Source: Lepus europaeus (taxonomy: Eukaryota > Chordata > Mammalia > Lagomorpha > Leporidae). From it: DNA of 64,000 bases. How positions within the stretch are numbered: position 1 is the stretch's first letter; each line of letters opens with the position of its first letter. A model generated the notes under the pieces. That model saw only the letters and a list, made by a program, of their open reading frames with translations, had not been told where the DNA came from and made no database searches. Positions 34,851 to 45,868 of the stretch are shown here, piece by piece. The translations under genes and the position numbers were made by a program. The stretch is taken from NCBI RefSeq assembly GCF_033115175.1, contig NC_084827.1, forward strand, positions 176,887,401-176,951,400. The letters are read 5' to 3'.

Positions 34851-35095
34851 GGGGCCGCTCCTCTCCCCGAGGGCGTCCTTTCCAAATCTGCTTCAGACTG
34901 GGTCCTTCTTTGTCAGGACACTGCCCCAGGCAGCGCGCCACACCCAGTCTCTCCCCCACCAGCAGCACCCAAGGTCACGGGGAGGGGCAGGTGCGGTGGC
35001 TCCTGGGGAAAAGCCCTCCGCCATTTAAACCCAGGCAGCGCCTGCAGTCCCTGGAGCCTGGTGTCTCGACCTGGTCACACCACCGCCATCCAGAC
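34851..35095 (+). promoter_or_regulatory. Proximal promoter of copy 3
   Basis: GC-box cluster and a CCATTTAAACCC box at about 35021-35032, roughly 65-70 bases before the ATG, as in copies 2 and 4. Confidence 0.5.
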
Positions 35096-37910
35096 ATGCA
35101 GGGGGCCTGGCTGCTGTCGGTGCTGCTGCTGCTGCTGGGCCCCAGGCCTCAGCCTGCCCTGGGCGTCATCCCGGGTAAGGAGCCCGGAGCGCCCTGCCCC
35201 CACACAGACAGTTGCCCCCGCCCAGGCTGACCTTGCCTCCCTCTCCCCACCAGAGGAAGAAGAGGACCCCAACTTTTGGAACCAAAAGGCCAAGGAGGCC
35301 CTGGCCACTGCCAGGAAACAACTGCCTAGCCAGACGGCCGCCAAGAACCTCATCCTCTTCCTGGGAGACGGTGAGAGGCAGCACCCGTGCACCCCACGGC
35401 CCTCCCAGCCCAGGCACCACGGCCACGGGGCACTGATGGGGCCCTGTTCACTTAGGGATGGGGGTTTCCACGGTGACGGCCGCGCGGATCCTGAAGGGGC
35501 AGATGACTGGCAACCTGGGACCTGAGACACCCCTGGCCATGGACCACTTCCCCTACCTGGCTCTATCCAAGGTAAGGGCTGGGCCACCCTCAGCAGAGGG
35601 CTGAGGGTTGGGCAGGGAGCCGGGCAGGAGGGCGAGACCTGGGCGCTGGGGTCAGGGAGGGACTGGGGGCACTGGGGACAGGTCTCAGCAGAGCTGGGGG
35701 GGGGGGCTCCGTTCTCCGTCTCGGTCTCTGCAGACATACAGCGTGGACAGACAGGTGCCCGACAGCGCTGGCACAGCCACAGCCTACTTGTGCGGGGTCA
35801 AGGCTAACTACGGGACCATCGGCCTGAGCGCAGCCGCCCGCTACGACCAGTGCAACACAACCTGGGGCAACGAGGTGCTCTCGGTGATGTACAGGGCCAA
35901 GAAGGCAGGTGGGCTGGGCACATGGCGTGGGATGGGGAAGGGGCGACACCTGAGCCCCACGCTGACCTGTGCCTCCCTCAGGGAAGTCCGTGGGAGTGGT
36001 GACCACCACACGGGTGCAGGACGCCTCGCCAGCTGGCACCTACGCACACACGGTGAACCGCGACTGGTACTCGGACGCCGACATGCCTGCCTCGGCGCGG
36101 CAGGAGGGCTGCCAGGACATCGCCACGCAGCTCATCTCCAACATGGACATCGATGTGCGCCTCGTTCCTGGGGAGGGGCGGGGCACCCATGGGCCACAGG
36201 CCAGGCAGCCTGAACTCCCCGCCCTGCCAGGGTCTTTGGCTGGGGCAGCAGGGGGGATAGGGTAGAAGACCCAGGCTAGAATGGCCCATTCTCAAGACCT
36301 GGTGGGAGCAGGAGTGGGAGGGTGGGAGGGGTATTTCCAGCCCGGCTGACAACCAACTTGCCCTGTTGCTGGCCACAGGTGATCCTGGGTGGGGGCCGCA
36401 AGTACATGTTTCCCAGGGGGACCCCAGACCCTGAGTACCCAAATGACCCCAGCCAGACCGGGACCAGGTTGGATGGGCAGAACCTGGTGGAGGAGTGGCT
36501 GACAAAGCACCAGGTGAGGGGCGGCAGGGGCGGGGCCCAGCAGGAGGAGGGTGGGGCTGGGGTGTCAGGCCTGGGCTGAGGTCTGGCTGTGTCCCTCCAG
36601 GGGGCCCGGTACGTGTGGAACCGTGCAGAGCTCCTGCAGGCGACTCAGGATTCCAGCGTGACCCACCTCATGGGTAACGGCCCCCCCCCGCCCTGGCAGC
36701 CCCCGACCCCCTGAAACCCCCGATGTGCCCCTCCCATGGCGCCCCCTGCTGGCCCTCACCCAGCCTTTGTCCCTCAGGCCTCTTTGAGCCCTGGGAAATG
36801 AAATATGAGACCGAGCGAGACCCTGAGCAGGACCCCTCCCTGTTGGAGATGACCGAGGCCGCACTGCACCTCCTGAACCGGAACCCCCGCGGCTTCTACC
36901 TCTTCGTGGAGGGTGAGGGCCGGCCCCACCCCAGAGCAGAGGAGGGTGGGAGGCTCAGGGTCAAGGGTCAGCCTCCACCTGTCTGTCCTGCAGGGGGCCG
37001 CATCGACCACGGTCACCACGCAAGCAATGCTTTTCGGGCGCTCACTGAGACCATCATGTTCGACTCTGCCATTGAGAGGGCGGGCCAGCTCACCAGCGAG
37101 CAGGACACGCTGACCCTGGTCACCGCCGACCACTCCCACGTCTTCAGCTTTGGGGGCTACACACTGAGGGGCAGCTCCATCTTCGGTAGGTCGGGGACCC
37201 TGTCAGGTTCTGCTGCACTCAGGGGGGTGGACGGTCCCCGCCCCCGCTCCCCCACCAGTCTAACGGGAGCTGTATGAGCACCTGCTTCTCAGGGTCCTCG
37301 TGAGGGTTCGGCCGGGACAGAGGCAGCAGGTGCAGGCGCGTGGCACCAGGATCCAGCCTGACACTGTGGTCAGCGAGACCTCAAGTGTCCACCCCTCCCC
37401 CTGCAGGGCTGGCCCAGGACAAGGCCCAGGACGGCAAGAACTACACCTCCATCCTGTATGGCAACGGCCCAGGCTATGCGGTGACAGGCGGCAGCCGCAG
37501 GGACGTGAACGAGAGCCAGAGCAGTGAGTGCCGCGGGGGGGCTGGCTGGGGGCTGGGTGGGGTGAGCACACAAGAGCAGGCTGCCTTGTGACCGCCGTGC
37601 TCTTGCAGGGGACCCCGAGTACCTGCAGCAGTCAGCCGTGCCCCTGTCGTCCGAGACCCACGCCGGCGAGGACGTGGCTGTGCTGGCGCGCGGGCCGCAG
37701 GCGCACCTGGTGCACGGTGTGCAGGAGCAGAGCTACCTCGCCCATGTCATGGCCTTCGCCGCCTGCCTGGAGCCCTACACCAACTGCGGCCTCATGCCCC
37801 CTGGCGGCCACACCAACTCCGCCAGCCCGGGGCCGGCCGCGGGACCCTGGCTTCTGATGCTGGCGGGGATGTTGCTGCAGCTGTTCCTGCTGGGGGCGGC
37901 GGCGTCCTGA
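35096..37910 (+). CDS. ALPI-like: Intestinal-type alkaline phosphatase, copy 3 (intact, Asp at 153)
   Basis: GPI-anchored alkaline phosphatase of 537 aa. Exons are 35096-35174, 35254-35370, 35456-35571, 35734-35908, 35982-36154, 36379-36513, 36601-36673, 36778-36912, 36994-37185, 37407-37523 and 37609-37910. All zinc ligands and Ser92, Ser155, Arg166 and Glu311 are kept, and SSETH gives Ser429. The motif QHASP of other mammalian enzymes reads QDASP (precursor residue 176, mature 153). Other private changes are NYGTIG in exon 4, TGGSRR in exon 10, CGLMPP near the C-terminus and a final Ser. Intron 1 is 79 bases and lacks the C run seen in copies 1, 2 and 4. AATAAA lies at 38052-38057. Confidence 0.92.
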
Positions 37911-38432
37911 CCCGCCCGGCTCCCACCACAGGGTCCAGTGCGGGGCTCCTGCGCCCACTCCCCAAGGGGTTCCCTCCTGGGCCACCAGGATGTCCTCAGT
38001 CCTGTCCCTGCCTGGCCTGCCACCTCCAGGCCCCTCCCACACTTCTCCTGCAATAAAACCTTGCCTCCAGCCTTGCTTCTCCTTGCCTCCTGGCCACGTG
38101 ACCCCTCTTTGGGCGGGACTGCAGGGTACCTAGGAGGTGGAGGCCGGGACACCCACACCATCAGCTCTCTGGAGCACCACCTCCCACTCCATCTGCAGCC
38201 ATGCGCACCCCAGGGGAGTGATCGCCTTGGGCCACCCAGTCAGCCCCAGTTCTAGCACTACTTGGCCAAGCAGCCCCCAGCCCCACAGGCCCGCCCTTAG
38301 CCACAGCCCACCCTGCCTGGCTCCACCCCGGGATCCCATACAGGCACATTGGGAGGCTCAGCACGCCCAGCTTCCAGCCAGCCTGCAGGAGCCCCGCTAG
38401 ACCAGGAGGCTGCCCCTCACCCCTACTCCGGC

Positions 38433-38820
38433 CCACCTCACCTGGGCTCCGCTGGCCCTGGGAAGTGCCCAAGGACAGAGGGCACAGCTTGCCCATGTGG
38501 CAGCAGACTATGTCCAGACTGACCCAGCTGGCCTGGCGGTGTCCCTGCCCCCCCACCCCCACTCCTGGTCCAGCTCAGGCAGCAGCTCACATAATGCCGG
38601 GACAGGTGCAGCTCGGGATGACCGCCCCCCGCCCTCCCAGGTCACTATGTGGGACACCGGGGCCAGACAACACAGCAGGTGTCCAGCCAAAGTGCCCACC
38701 TCACCCTGCCTGCCCTCCAGGCCTGGTCGAAGTCACAGGGCAGGGGGGTCTCCTGCAGCTGCAGCTTGGACACTGAGCTGACATCTCTGGGAAGGTCCTT
38801 GTACGGGGTGTGGCCGGCAC
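38433..38820 (-). pseudogene. ECEL1P: ECEL1-pseudogene remnant after copy 3
   Basis: Same fragment as after copies 1 and 2. It aligns with 60010-60600 and contains no usable frame. Confidence 0.62.
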
Positions 38821-39343
38821 AGCTGAAAACACAGGGTGTGATCCCCAAGATCTCCCCAGGGTAGGAGACAGGAGACTGGGAAAAACTACTCAATTGTAAT
38901 CTCCGAGAGGACACACAGCTGGAGCCAGAGACAAAGGAAGGAAAGTGGACCCGACACTGACCTTGAAACGCGACTGCTCCCTATCATCTGGTGAAGCCGC
39001 TGTGCCCGGTCAGCTTGTCTAGGGAGGGACGGTGTCCTGAGCTCTGCTTCTGGAACTCCAGTCCCAAATCTGCCCCAGGTACCTCTTTCATAAACACACC
39101 GGACCCAGCGACCACTCGACGTGCGGCCCAAAGTCACGCAGGCTGCAACTCAAACGCACCAGCGCTGTAACAGCTGAGGGGCGATGCTGCTGACCCTGGA
39201 GGTATCGGGAGGTACTGGGGCTGGATGCTCGGTTCTCAGGAGGCGACCCCAGCGGAGCCTCCTGGGGTTCACACACTGCTCTGGATGCTCCACTGTCTCT
39301 GGTGCCCGCTTGAGGGAGGGAGTTTGCCACCCCAGGTGGCATC

Positions 39344-40616
39344 TGTAACAGTCAGATGGTGTTGAGTCTGCTCAAGAGACCTGAGTACTGCACACTTCCG
39401 TGCAAGACAGGCTACTCCAATTTCTCACCCAGTGTAGCCCCCTTGGCATCCAATCTCAGTTCCCTGTCCGGGTGTTATTCTGTCCTTAGGACTGGTTGTC
39501 CAAAGTTCTCGTTTGTCTCAAAGGGTGAAATTCAGTTTCTCGTGAGCTGTGTCTTTCTGTAATCATCCTGTGCCTTTCTTGCTATATTCATTGCCCAGTG
39601 CACCTGCTGTGACCACGCCCCGCCGCCCCGGCCCCTCCCTTCCTGCAGCCCTGGCCAGCCCGGCCCCCTGGGCTCTGTCCCCTGGGGCAGCTGCATCTCC
39701 TGTGTGGGCTTTGCTTTGCGGAGAGGCCTGGGTGAAGGGGTGCCGCGTGGTCTCTCTGGGGGCGCGGCCAGCCCCGTGGCGGGGAACGGGAGTGGAAGGG
39801 TCTCCTCCAAGCGCGGGCTTGGTGCTGCTCCTGGTGCTGGGGGAGACGCCAGCGCCTGAGTCTGGTGTAGCAGGGCTCTAGGGGCAGGGGTACCTCCCGG
39901 GACGAGGCTCGGTGCTCAGCGGCCACGGGAGCCTGCTGTCGGCTCCGGGCTCCAGCCCGGGTTTGCTCGCCGACACCTGTGCAGTGAGGGCCGTTGTGAT
40001 GGAGCAGCTCCAGGAAGCCTGGCTCATGGCTGGGCCCGCGGTGCATCCCAGCCGCCTCAGCCTGGGTGGAGGCCGGGACGTGCAGGGCTTGGGCCGTGGA
40101 GGTCGTGGGGCAGCCGACCCCGCTGTCAGGCCCCTGGGACTGTGCCCGGGAGAGGTGGGGTGCGGGGGACCCAGGTTCCGGCTCTGGCTCTGGTGGCCGC
40201 GGCTCCCTCAGGGGCTGTGCTGATGGCCGTGTCCGGATATAGTTTATTTTTTCTACGTTTGAATTCTGTGTTGTAGATTTATGTAAAATACATTTCTTTT
40301 TGCAAACAAAGTTTTCATGTCTTGTAAAAAAAAAACAAGGATTGGTTGTCATTCTGGCCTCCTGATTAGTCGTTCATTATCCCTGCCTTCTGTTGGGTTG
40401 TTGGTCTCTTCCCCTGATTGGTTTAATCTGTGCTCACTTTCAGAAAGGGGCCAATCAGAGGGGGCCACTTTGTGTATAAAAGAGCCAGCACTGGCAGGCT
40501 TCTTCAGCAACTCCTGTCTTGCAGGCCCCTCCTGACTGCTGGCCAGGTCTCTCTCTGTTCACTGGCCCTGTCTGCTGGACATCTCCGACCCGAGACGAGA
40601 ACAGAGGGGGCCTTCA
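39344..40616 (+). mobile_element. LTR-like block split by an insertion (fossil)
   Basis: Third copy of the block, with the TATA box near 40473 and the same interrupting retrocopy. Confidence 0.38.
39501..40337 (+). pseudogene. Retrocopy-like insertion (third spacer)
   Basis: Imperfect 13-bp duplications at 39488-39500 and 40338-40350; poly(A) of about 10 near 40326. Confidence 0.58.
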
Positions 40617-40619
40617 TCG

Positions 40620-41640
40620 TTCAGCCACAAGAGGGCACCCGAACTCACTGAATTCCCACCCAAAGGCCCAAAGAATGGCCATGCCAGGCACCTCTGTCAC
40701 CGCCCTAACTCACCCACACCCAGCCCCTTCTTCCAGAGAAACTGCGGGAACCCCTCCCGCGAGTGCCGGGCCTCGGGCTGCAGGGGGCGCCCTTCCCGGG
40801 CCCTGTCCATCCTCAGGTCCTCTGCCTGCAGAGTCACTGGCAGGGTTTCGGCCTGGGAGCCAGGGCAGCCCCAGGGCTCTCTCCCTCTGCTCCAAACCTG
40901 GGCCACTGCGGCTCCCGCGGAGCCGCCAGACACCGGGCGCTGCTGACCTTGCTATGGGCTTCCCTCGAGCCGTACCATGCAGTCGGCACAGGGAGCACTG
41001 GGCACAGTACAGCCCTGCATGGTGCTGCACACCCCAAGCATCACACAGCCTCCGGATCCGCCCCAGGCGCCCTGAGTTGGAGCATGGGCGCCGCCTGGAG
41101 CCCCTGGGCCCTGCACCTGTCCAGGACAAGCCTGGGACTGGCTGGGAGCCCGCGGTCAAACCTGAGCCGCAGAGGGGCCGCCTCTCACCTGGGGCAGAGG
41201 ACTCGGTTTCAGGAGGACCCCACCCGGGGACGCGCCGCGCACCCCGCGAATGACCTCGGGGGTTCGGGTGCTGGTGCAGCGCGAGCAGCCGGGGGGACAG
41301 GACTACCTCCACCTCGAAAAGTCCCGTTGTGCGCAAAACCCCACCCAGCATAGGCACCGCGCCTCTGCCTCCAGAAGTGTTCAACAAGGAAGACCGCATG
41401 GGCGGGGCGGCCTCGGGGTCAGGCACTCCTCAGAGCGCCCGCGTTCCCGTCTTGGCCCTGGCCCTGATCCAATGGTGAGGATGGTGAGGACTCAAGTGCT
41501 AGGGTTCTGGCCACGCGTGCGCGAGACCTGGCTTGGGTTCCCAGCACCCAGATTGAGCCCCGGCCCAGTCCCTCCCACCGTGGGCATTTGGAGCGTGAAG
41601 CAAATGAGAGTTCTCTCTCTAACTCCCTCTCTCTCTTTCT
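40620..41640. other. Spacer A3, GC-rich, no gene recognised
   Basis: Carries the A-type stretch (GACCTTGCTATGGGC near 40945), matching spacer A1 rather than its neighbours. Confidence 0.5.
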
Positions 41641-41667
41641 TTTTTCTTTTATCTCTCTCTCTCTCTC

Positions 41668-42004
41668 TTTTTTTTTTTTTTTTTTTGACAGACAGAGTGG
41701 ACAGTGAGAGAGAGAGAGAGACAGAGAGAAAGGTCTTCCTTTGCCATTGGTTCACCCTCCAATGGCCACCGGCGCCGGCGCATTGCGTTGATCTGAAGCC
41801 AGGAGCCAGGTGCTTCTCCTGGTCTCCCATGTGGGTGCAGGGCCCAAGCACTTGGGCCATCCTCGACTGCACTCCCGGGCCACAGCAGAGAGCTGGATTG
41901 GAAGAGGGGCAACCGGGACAGGATTGGTGCCCCGACCGGGACTAGACCCCGGTATGCCGGCGCCGCAAGATGGAGTATTAGCCTATTGAGCCGTGGCGCC
42001 GGCC
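41668..42004 (-). mobile_element. CSINE 1 of spacer A3 (minus)
   Basis: Orthologous to 20481-20820, inserted in the tail of the next SINE. Confidence 0.9.
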
Positions 42005-42333
42005 TTTTTTTTTTTTTTTTGGACAGGCAGAGTGGACAGCGAGAGAGAGAGACAGAGAGAAAGGTCTTCTTTCCATTGGTTCACCCCACAATCGCTGCTG
42101 TGACTGGCCCATCGCGCTGATCCGAATCCAGGAACTAGGTGCTTCCTCCTGGTCTCCCATGGGGTGCAGGGCCCAAGCACTTGGGCCATCCTCCACTGCA
42201 CTCCCAGGCCACAGCAGAGAGCTGGGCTGGAAGAGGGGCACCCGGGACAGAATCCAGCACCCCGACCGGGACTAGAACCCCGGGTGCTAGAGCTGCAGGC
42301 AGAGGATTAGCCTATTGAGCTGCGGCACCGGCC
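42005..42333 (-). mobile_element. CSINE 2 of spacer A3 (minus)
   Basis: Orthologous to 20821-21146, with a longer uninterrupted T run. Confidence 0.9.
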
Positions 42334-42360
42334 ATCTCTGTTTCCAAAATACATTAACTA

Positions 42361-42587
42361 CTTTTTTTTCTTTTTTGGTATGCGTCACTTATTGGACAGT
42401 GACAGGCACACAGAGAGAAGAGACAGAAATGCCTTCCATCTTCTGGTTTACTTCCTAAATGGACACAAAAGCCAGAGCTGGGCCAAGCCAAAGCCAGGAG
42501 CCAGGAGCTCCATCCAGGTCTCCCGCGTGGGCCATCTTCTACTGCTTTCCCAGGCACATTAGCAGGGAACCGGATCTGGAGCACCGT
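42361..42587 (-). mobile_element. Older CSINE fragment of spacer A3 (minus)
   Basis: Same element as at 21173-21400. Confidence 0.8.
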
Positions 42588-42589
42588 GT

Positions 42590-45500
42590 CCAGGGGCTGG
42601 GACCGTGCTCTGATGCCAGAGCCACGAGTGGCAGGTGAGCCAGCCATGCCAGTCTTTGGTGCCCAGCCCGTGATGGGTCAGCAGCACACACTACAACCCT
42701 CTTGTTGGGGGCCTGCCTCTGAGCTTGGCTTCTTCTCTCTGAGCCTGTACGCCCGGCAGGTGCAAGCCTGGGGGCAGGTAGAGATTTCTTGTGACGTGGC
42801 CCAGTGCCACGCCAGGACTCCCGTCTGCACCCCGATGTGTGCCCGCCTTTCAGATCCTAATGTACTCCGCTCACACTAGTGTCCGCCTGAACCCTGACCC
42901 TCCCACCCCATGCTTTTCTCAGTTCCTTTGAGGGATCCTGAGGCTGGGCTGCCCCTCCCAGGCTGTCTCAGTAGGACCATGGGTGTCAGGGAGGGCGGGG
43001 CCTGGTCCCATCACCTGACCGGACAGATGCCACACACTGCTGACAGAGAATGGTGAGGGCTCTGACTCTGTCCCCTGTCACCAGTGCCCTCACTGGGACA
43101 CTGAGAACATCCACAGACCCAGGCCTCTCTCCCCACAGGACACACAGCCCGGGAGCCACCCAGAGAGTGGTCCTTTAAGCCGTCCATTCACGGTGGCCGT
43201 GGGACTTCCCAGCCACACGGAAGGAGGGGTCCTGGCTCCGACCCACTCCAGAGCTTGCTGTCTATCACCCTGAGCCCTGGGAAGGGGTGGGGCTACATGA
43301 CATCCTGGTCAGGTGACTCAGGCCAGGGGCCAGGTGGCCCCATGCAGGCAGGTGGAGAAACCTCCTGTGCTCCTACAGGTGACGCGAGCTGTGTGAGGTC
43401 TCCAGCCCCACTGGGCGGGTGCTAAAGCTCACCAGCGCCAGGTGAGAGGGAGGCTGCTACTCAGATAAGGTCATCGGAACAAGAGCATTCTGGGACGTCA
43501 GGCAACAAGCGATCAGAGTGGCTACAACCGGACACGGTGCCAACACCCACTGCAGGCCAGGAGGGGGAGCTGGGTCACTCCCACGCTGCGGTGGACATGG
43601 AGGACGGCACAGCCACCCTGCACGTGGCTCTGTGCCTGGCTTGGTCCCCGCCGTGACACTCAGCAAGTGCACTCCGGGGTACATCAGGTTGGGGTGACAC
43701 CATGCCCACGGGGGACAGCTGTGTGTGAACGTCACCTTCAGCTGCGCTCATCAGAGCCCACAGCCTTCTAGATCCACCGGGCGGAGATACGCGGGGCACG
43801 GAGAAGCGCACGGTCCTGGCTGGTCCCATGGACGCCCACTCAGCTGCACAGAGCAGCCAACCACTGGCCCCGCCTGGTGAGGCTCCAGGGTTGTGTGTGT
43901 GGTGGGGGGAAGCTGGACCAAGGCTTACAGGTGCGTGATGGCGCTGAGGTAATAGCGAGGGGCAGGGAGGATCTTGATTGACAGCGGTCAGGGACAGAGG
44001 TCGGGGGAGGGGTTCTGAAGGGATCCTGTGGGGCAGAGCCATTCAGGGTCCTGCATGCGGGGCAGTCTCAGACTGAGCCAGGTGACAGTGTAGTAGAGAT
44101 CCCCACCACACTGGCCAATGAGCAGGTGCACACCAGGGCCATGGGTGCCGGCTCCACCAGTGGAGGTGGGCACTGGGCACGGCCTGTGGTAGCACCTGCC
44201 CTGCTGCTCACGACGGCACAGGACCCACAGCCGCACCAGAGTTCAGCTTTAAAAGGCGGGCAAGGGGAGTGGTGACTGCCCGGGCTGTCCTCCGGCCGAC
44301 CGTGGGCCATGGAGTTAGGAACCTTTAGCCTCACACAGAACCCATGAGCAGTGCAGGCCAGCCCAGCACCAGGCTCCCCGACCTTTAGTCAGGTTGTTCC
44401 TGGCACAGCAGCCCAGCCAGCAGGGACATGGATCAATAACAGAGGGGGAGGGGCTCCCCGAGAGCTGCAGGTCACCAGCAGGCTGCATGGTGGGCACAGG
44501 CAGGGAGACGCAGGAGGCCCTGCCTGGGGAGGGCATGTGGGCGTGGCGGGCAGTGAGGCGGCACAGGCGGATCTGAGGGGCTCTGGGTCAGGGGCCCTGC
44601 CTGGGGCTCAGGTGTGGAGGCCTGAGGGGGGGAAGAACTGCTGGGGTGGGCGGTGCTGGGCTCGGCTTGGGGGAGGCATTTCTTCCTTGAAACGAGGCTG
44701 CACGGCAGAAAAGACACAGGACATGCAAGGACCCCTCTTGGCCACATCCAAGGTGTGGCTCAGAAGAGCTAAGTTCATGGCCACGGTTGGGCACAGACCC
44801 CCTGCTCTTCCATCTAGCACAGCCCAGGAACCGCATCAGCCCATCCCCCGCCCAGGCCTGGCAGCCCCGCTCCACTCCCTTCACTGGCAGTGGGATGGCT
44901 CTGGGCCCCCTGTGGGTGGAGCCATCAGGATGCGTCCTGGGTGACCGGCTGACCTCACTTAGCATGGTGGGCTCAAGGCTCACCTGGGCTGGGGCCTGGG
45001 GCAGGGCTGGGCGATGCTGGCCTGCAGGTGAGGACCGTGTCCATGTGTGCACAGGGCCATGCTCTGACACGTGTGTGCGTCCCTCCTTCTCTGACCCTGC
45101 TGTCCCTCTGCTGGACACAGGAGGGATACTTTGAACCCAGCCTGAGGCCACCGAGGCTCTGAGCTCCTTATCACAGGCCGCACTGGGGCCAGGATCAGCG
45201 CTGTGAGCGCACAGACCCTCCCTGGGCTCCACCTGAGTCAGGGAGAAGTTCAAGCACACAGCCCTCTACCCCTTGGAAGGACCCAGCCCGTGCGCCTGCC
45301 TTGAGAGCAGACAGTGGGGCCCCGCTAGTGGCATCACCACCCCACAGACACATTGGTCCAGCTTCCTGGGTGCCACGTGGCTCGGATAATCCTGGTCGAA
45401 AGCGGAGAGGGCGCCGGGCGCTCCCTGGTGCCTCCTTCTCCCATTTCTAGGGCGCTCGTCATCCAGGGGGCAAAGCCAGGCTCCCAGCCCCAGGTGAGCA

Positions 45501-45620
45501 AGGCTGACACACCTCCCTTCAGAAGCTGTGATGGAGCCCAGGGGAGCTGTCCCCCAACAAATCCTGCACAAGCAGGTGTCAGCGCTGAGTTATAGGTCCC
45601 TGCGGCACTGGGGGTGGAGG
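42590..45620. other. Spacer A3, upstream flank of copy 4
   Basis: Nearly identical to 21403-24440. The TTTAAAAGGCGGG box is at 44248. Nothing coding recognised. Confidence 0.5.
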
Positions 45621-45868
45621 GGTGGGGCCGCGCCTCTCCCCGAGGGCGTCCTCTCCAAGTCTGCTTCAGACTGGGTCCTTCTTTGTCAGGACCCTGCCCC
45701 AGGCAGCGCACCACACCCAGTCTCTCCCCCACCAGCAGCACCCAAGGTCACGGGGAGGGGTGGGTGCGGTGGCTCCTGGGGAAAAGCCCTCCGCCATTTA
45801 AACCCAGGCAGCTCCTGCAGTCCCTGGAGCCTGGCGTCTCGACCTGGTCACACCACCGCCATCCAGAC
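45621..45868 (+). promoter_or_regulatory. Proximal promoter of copy 4
   Basis: CCATTTAAACCC box at about 45794-45805 and the shared GC-box cluster upstream. Confidence 0.5.
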
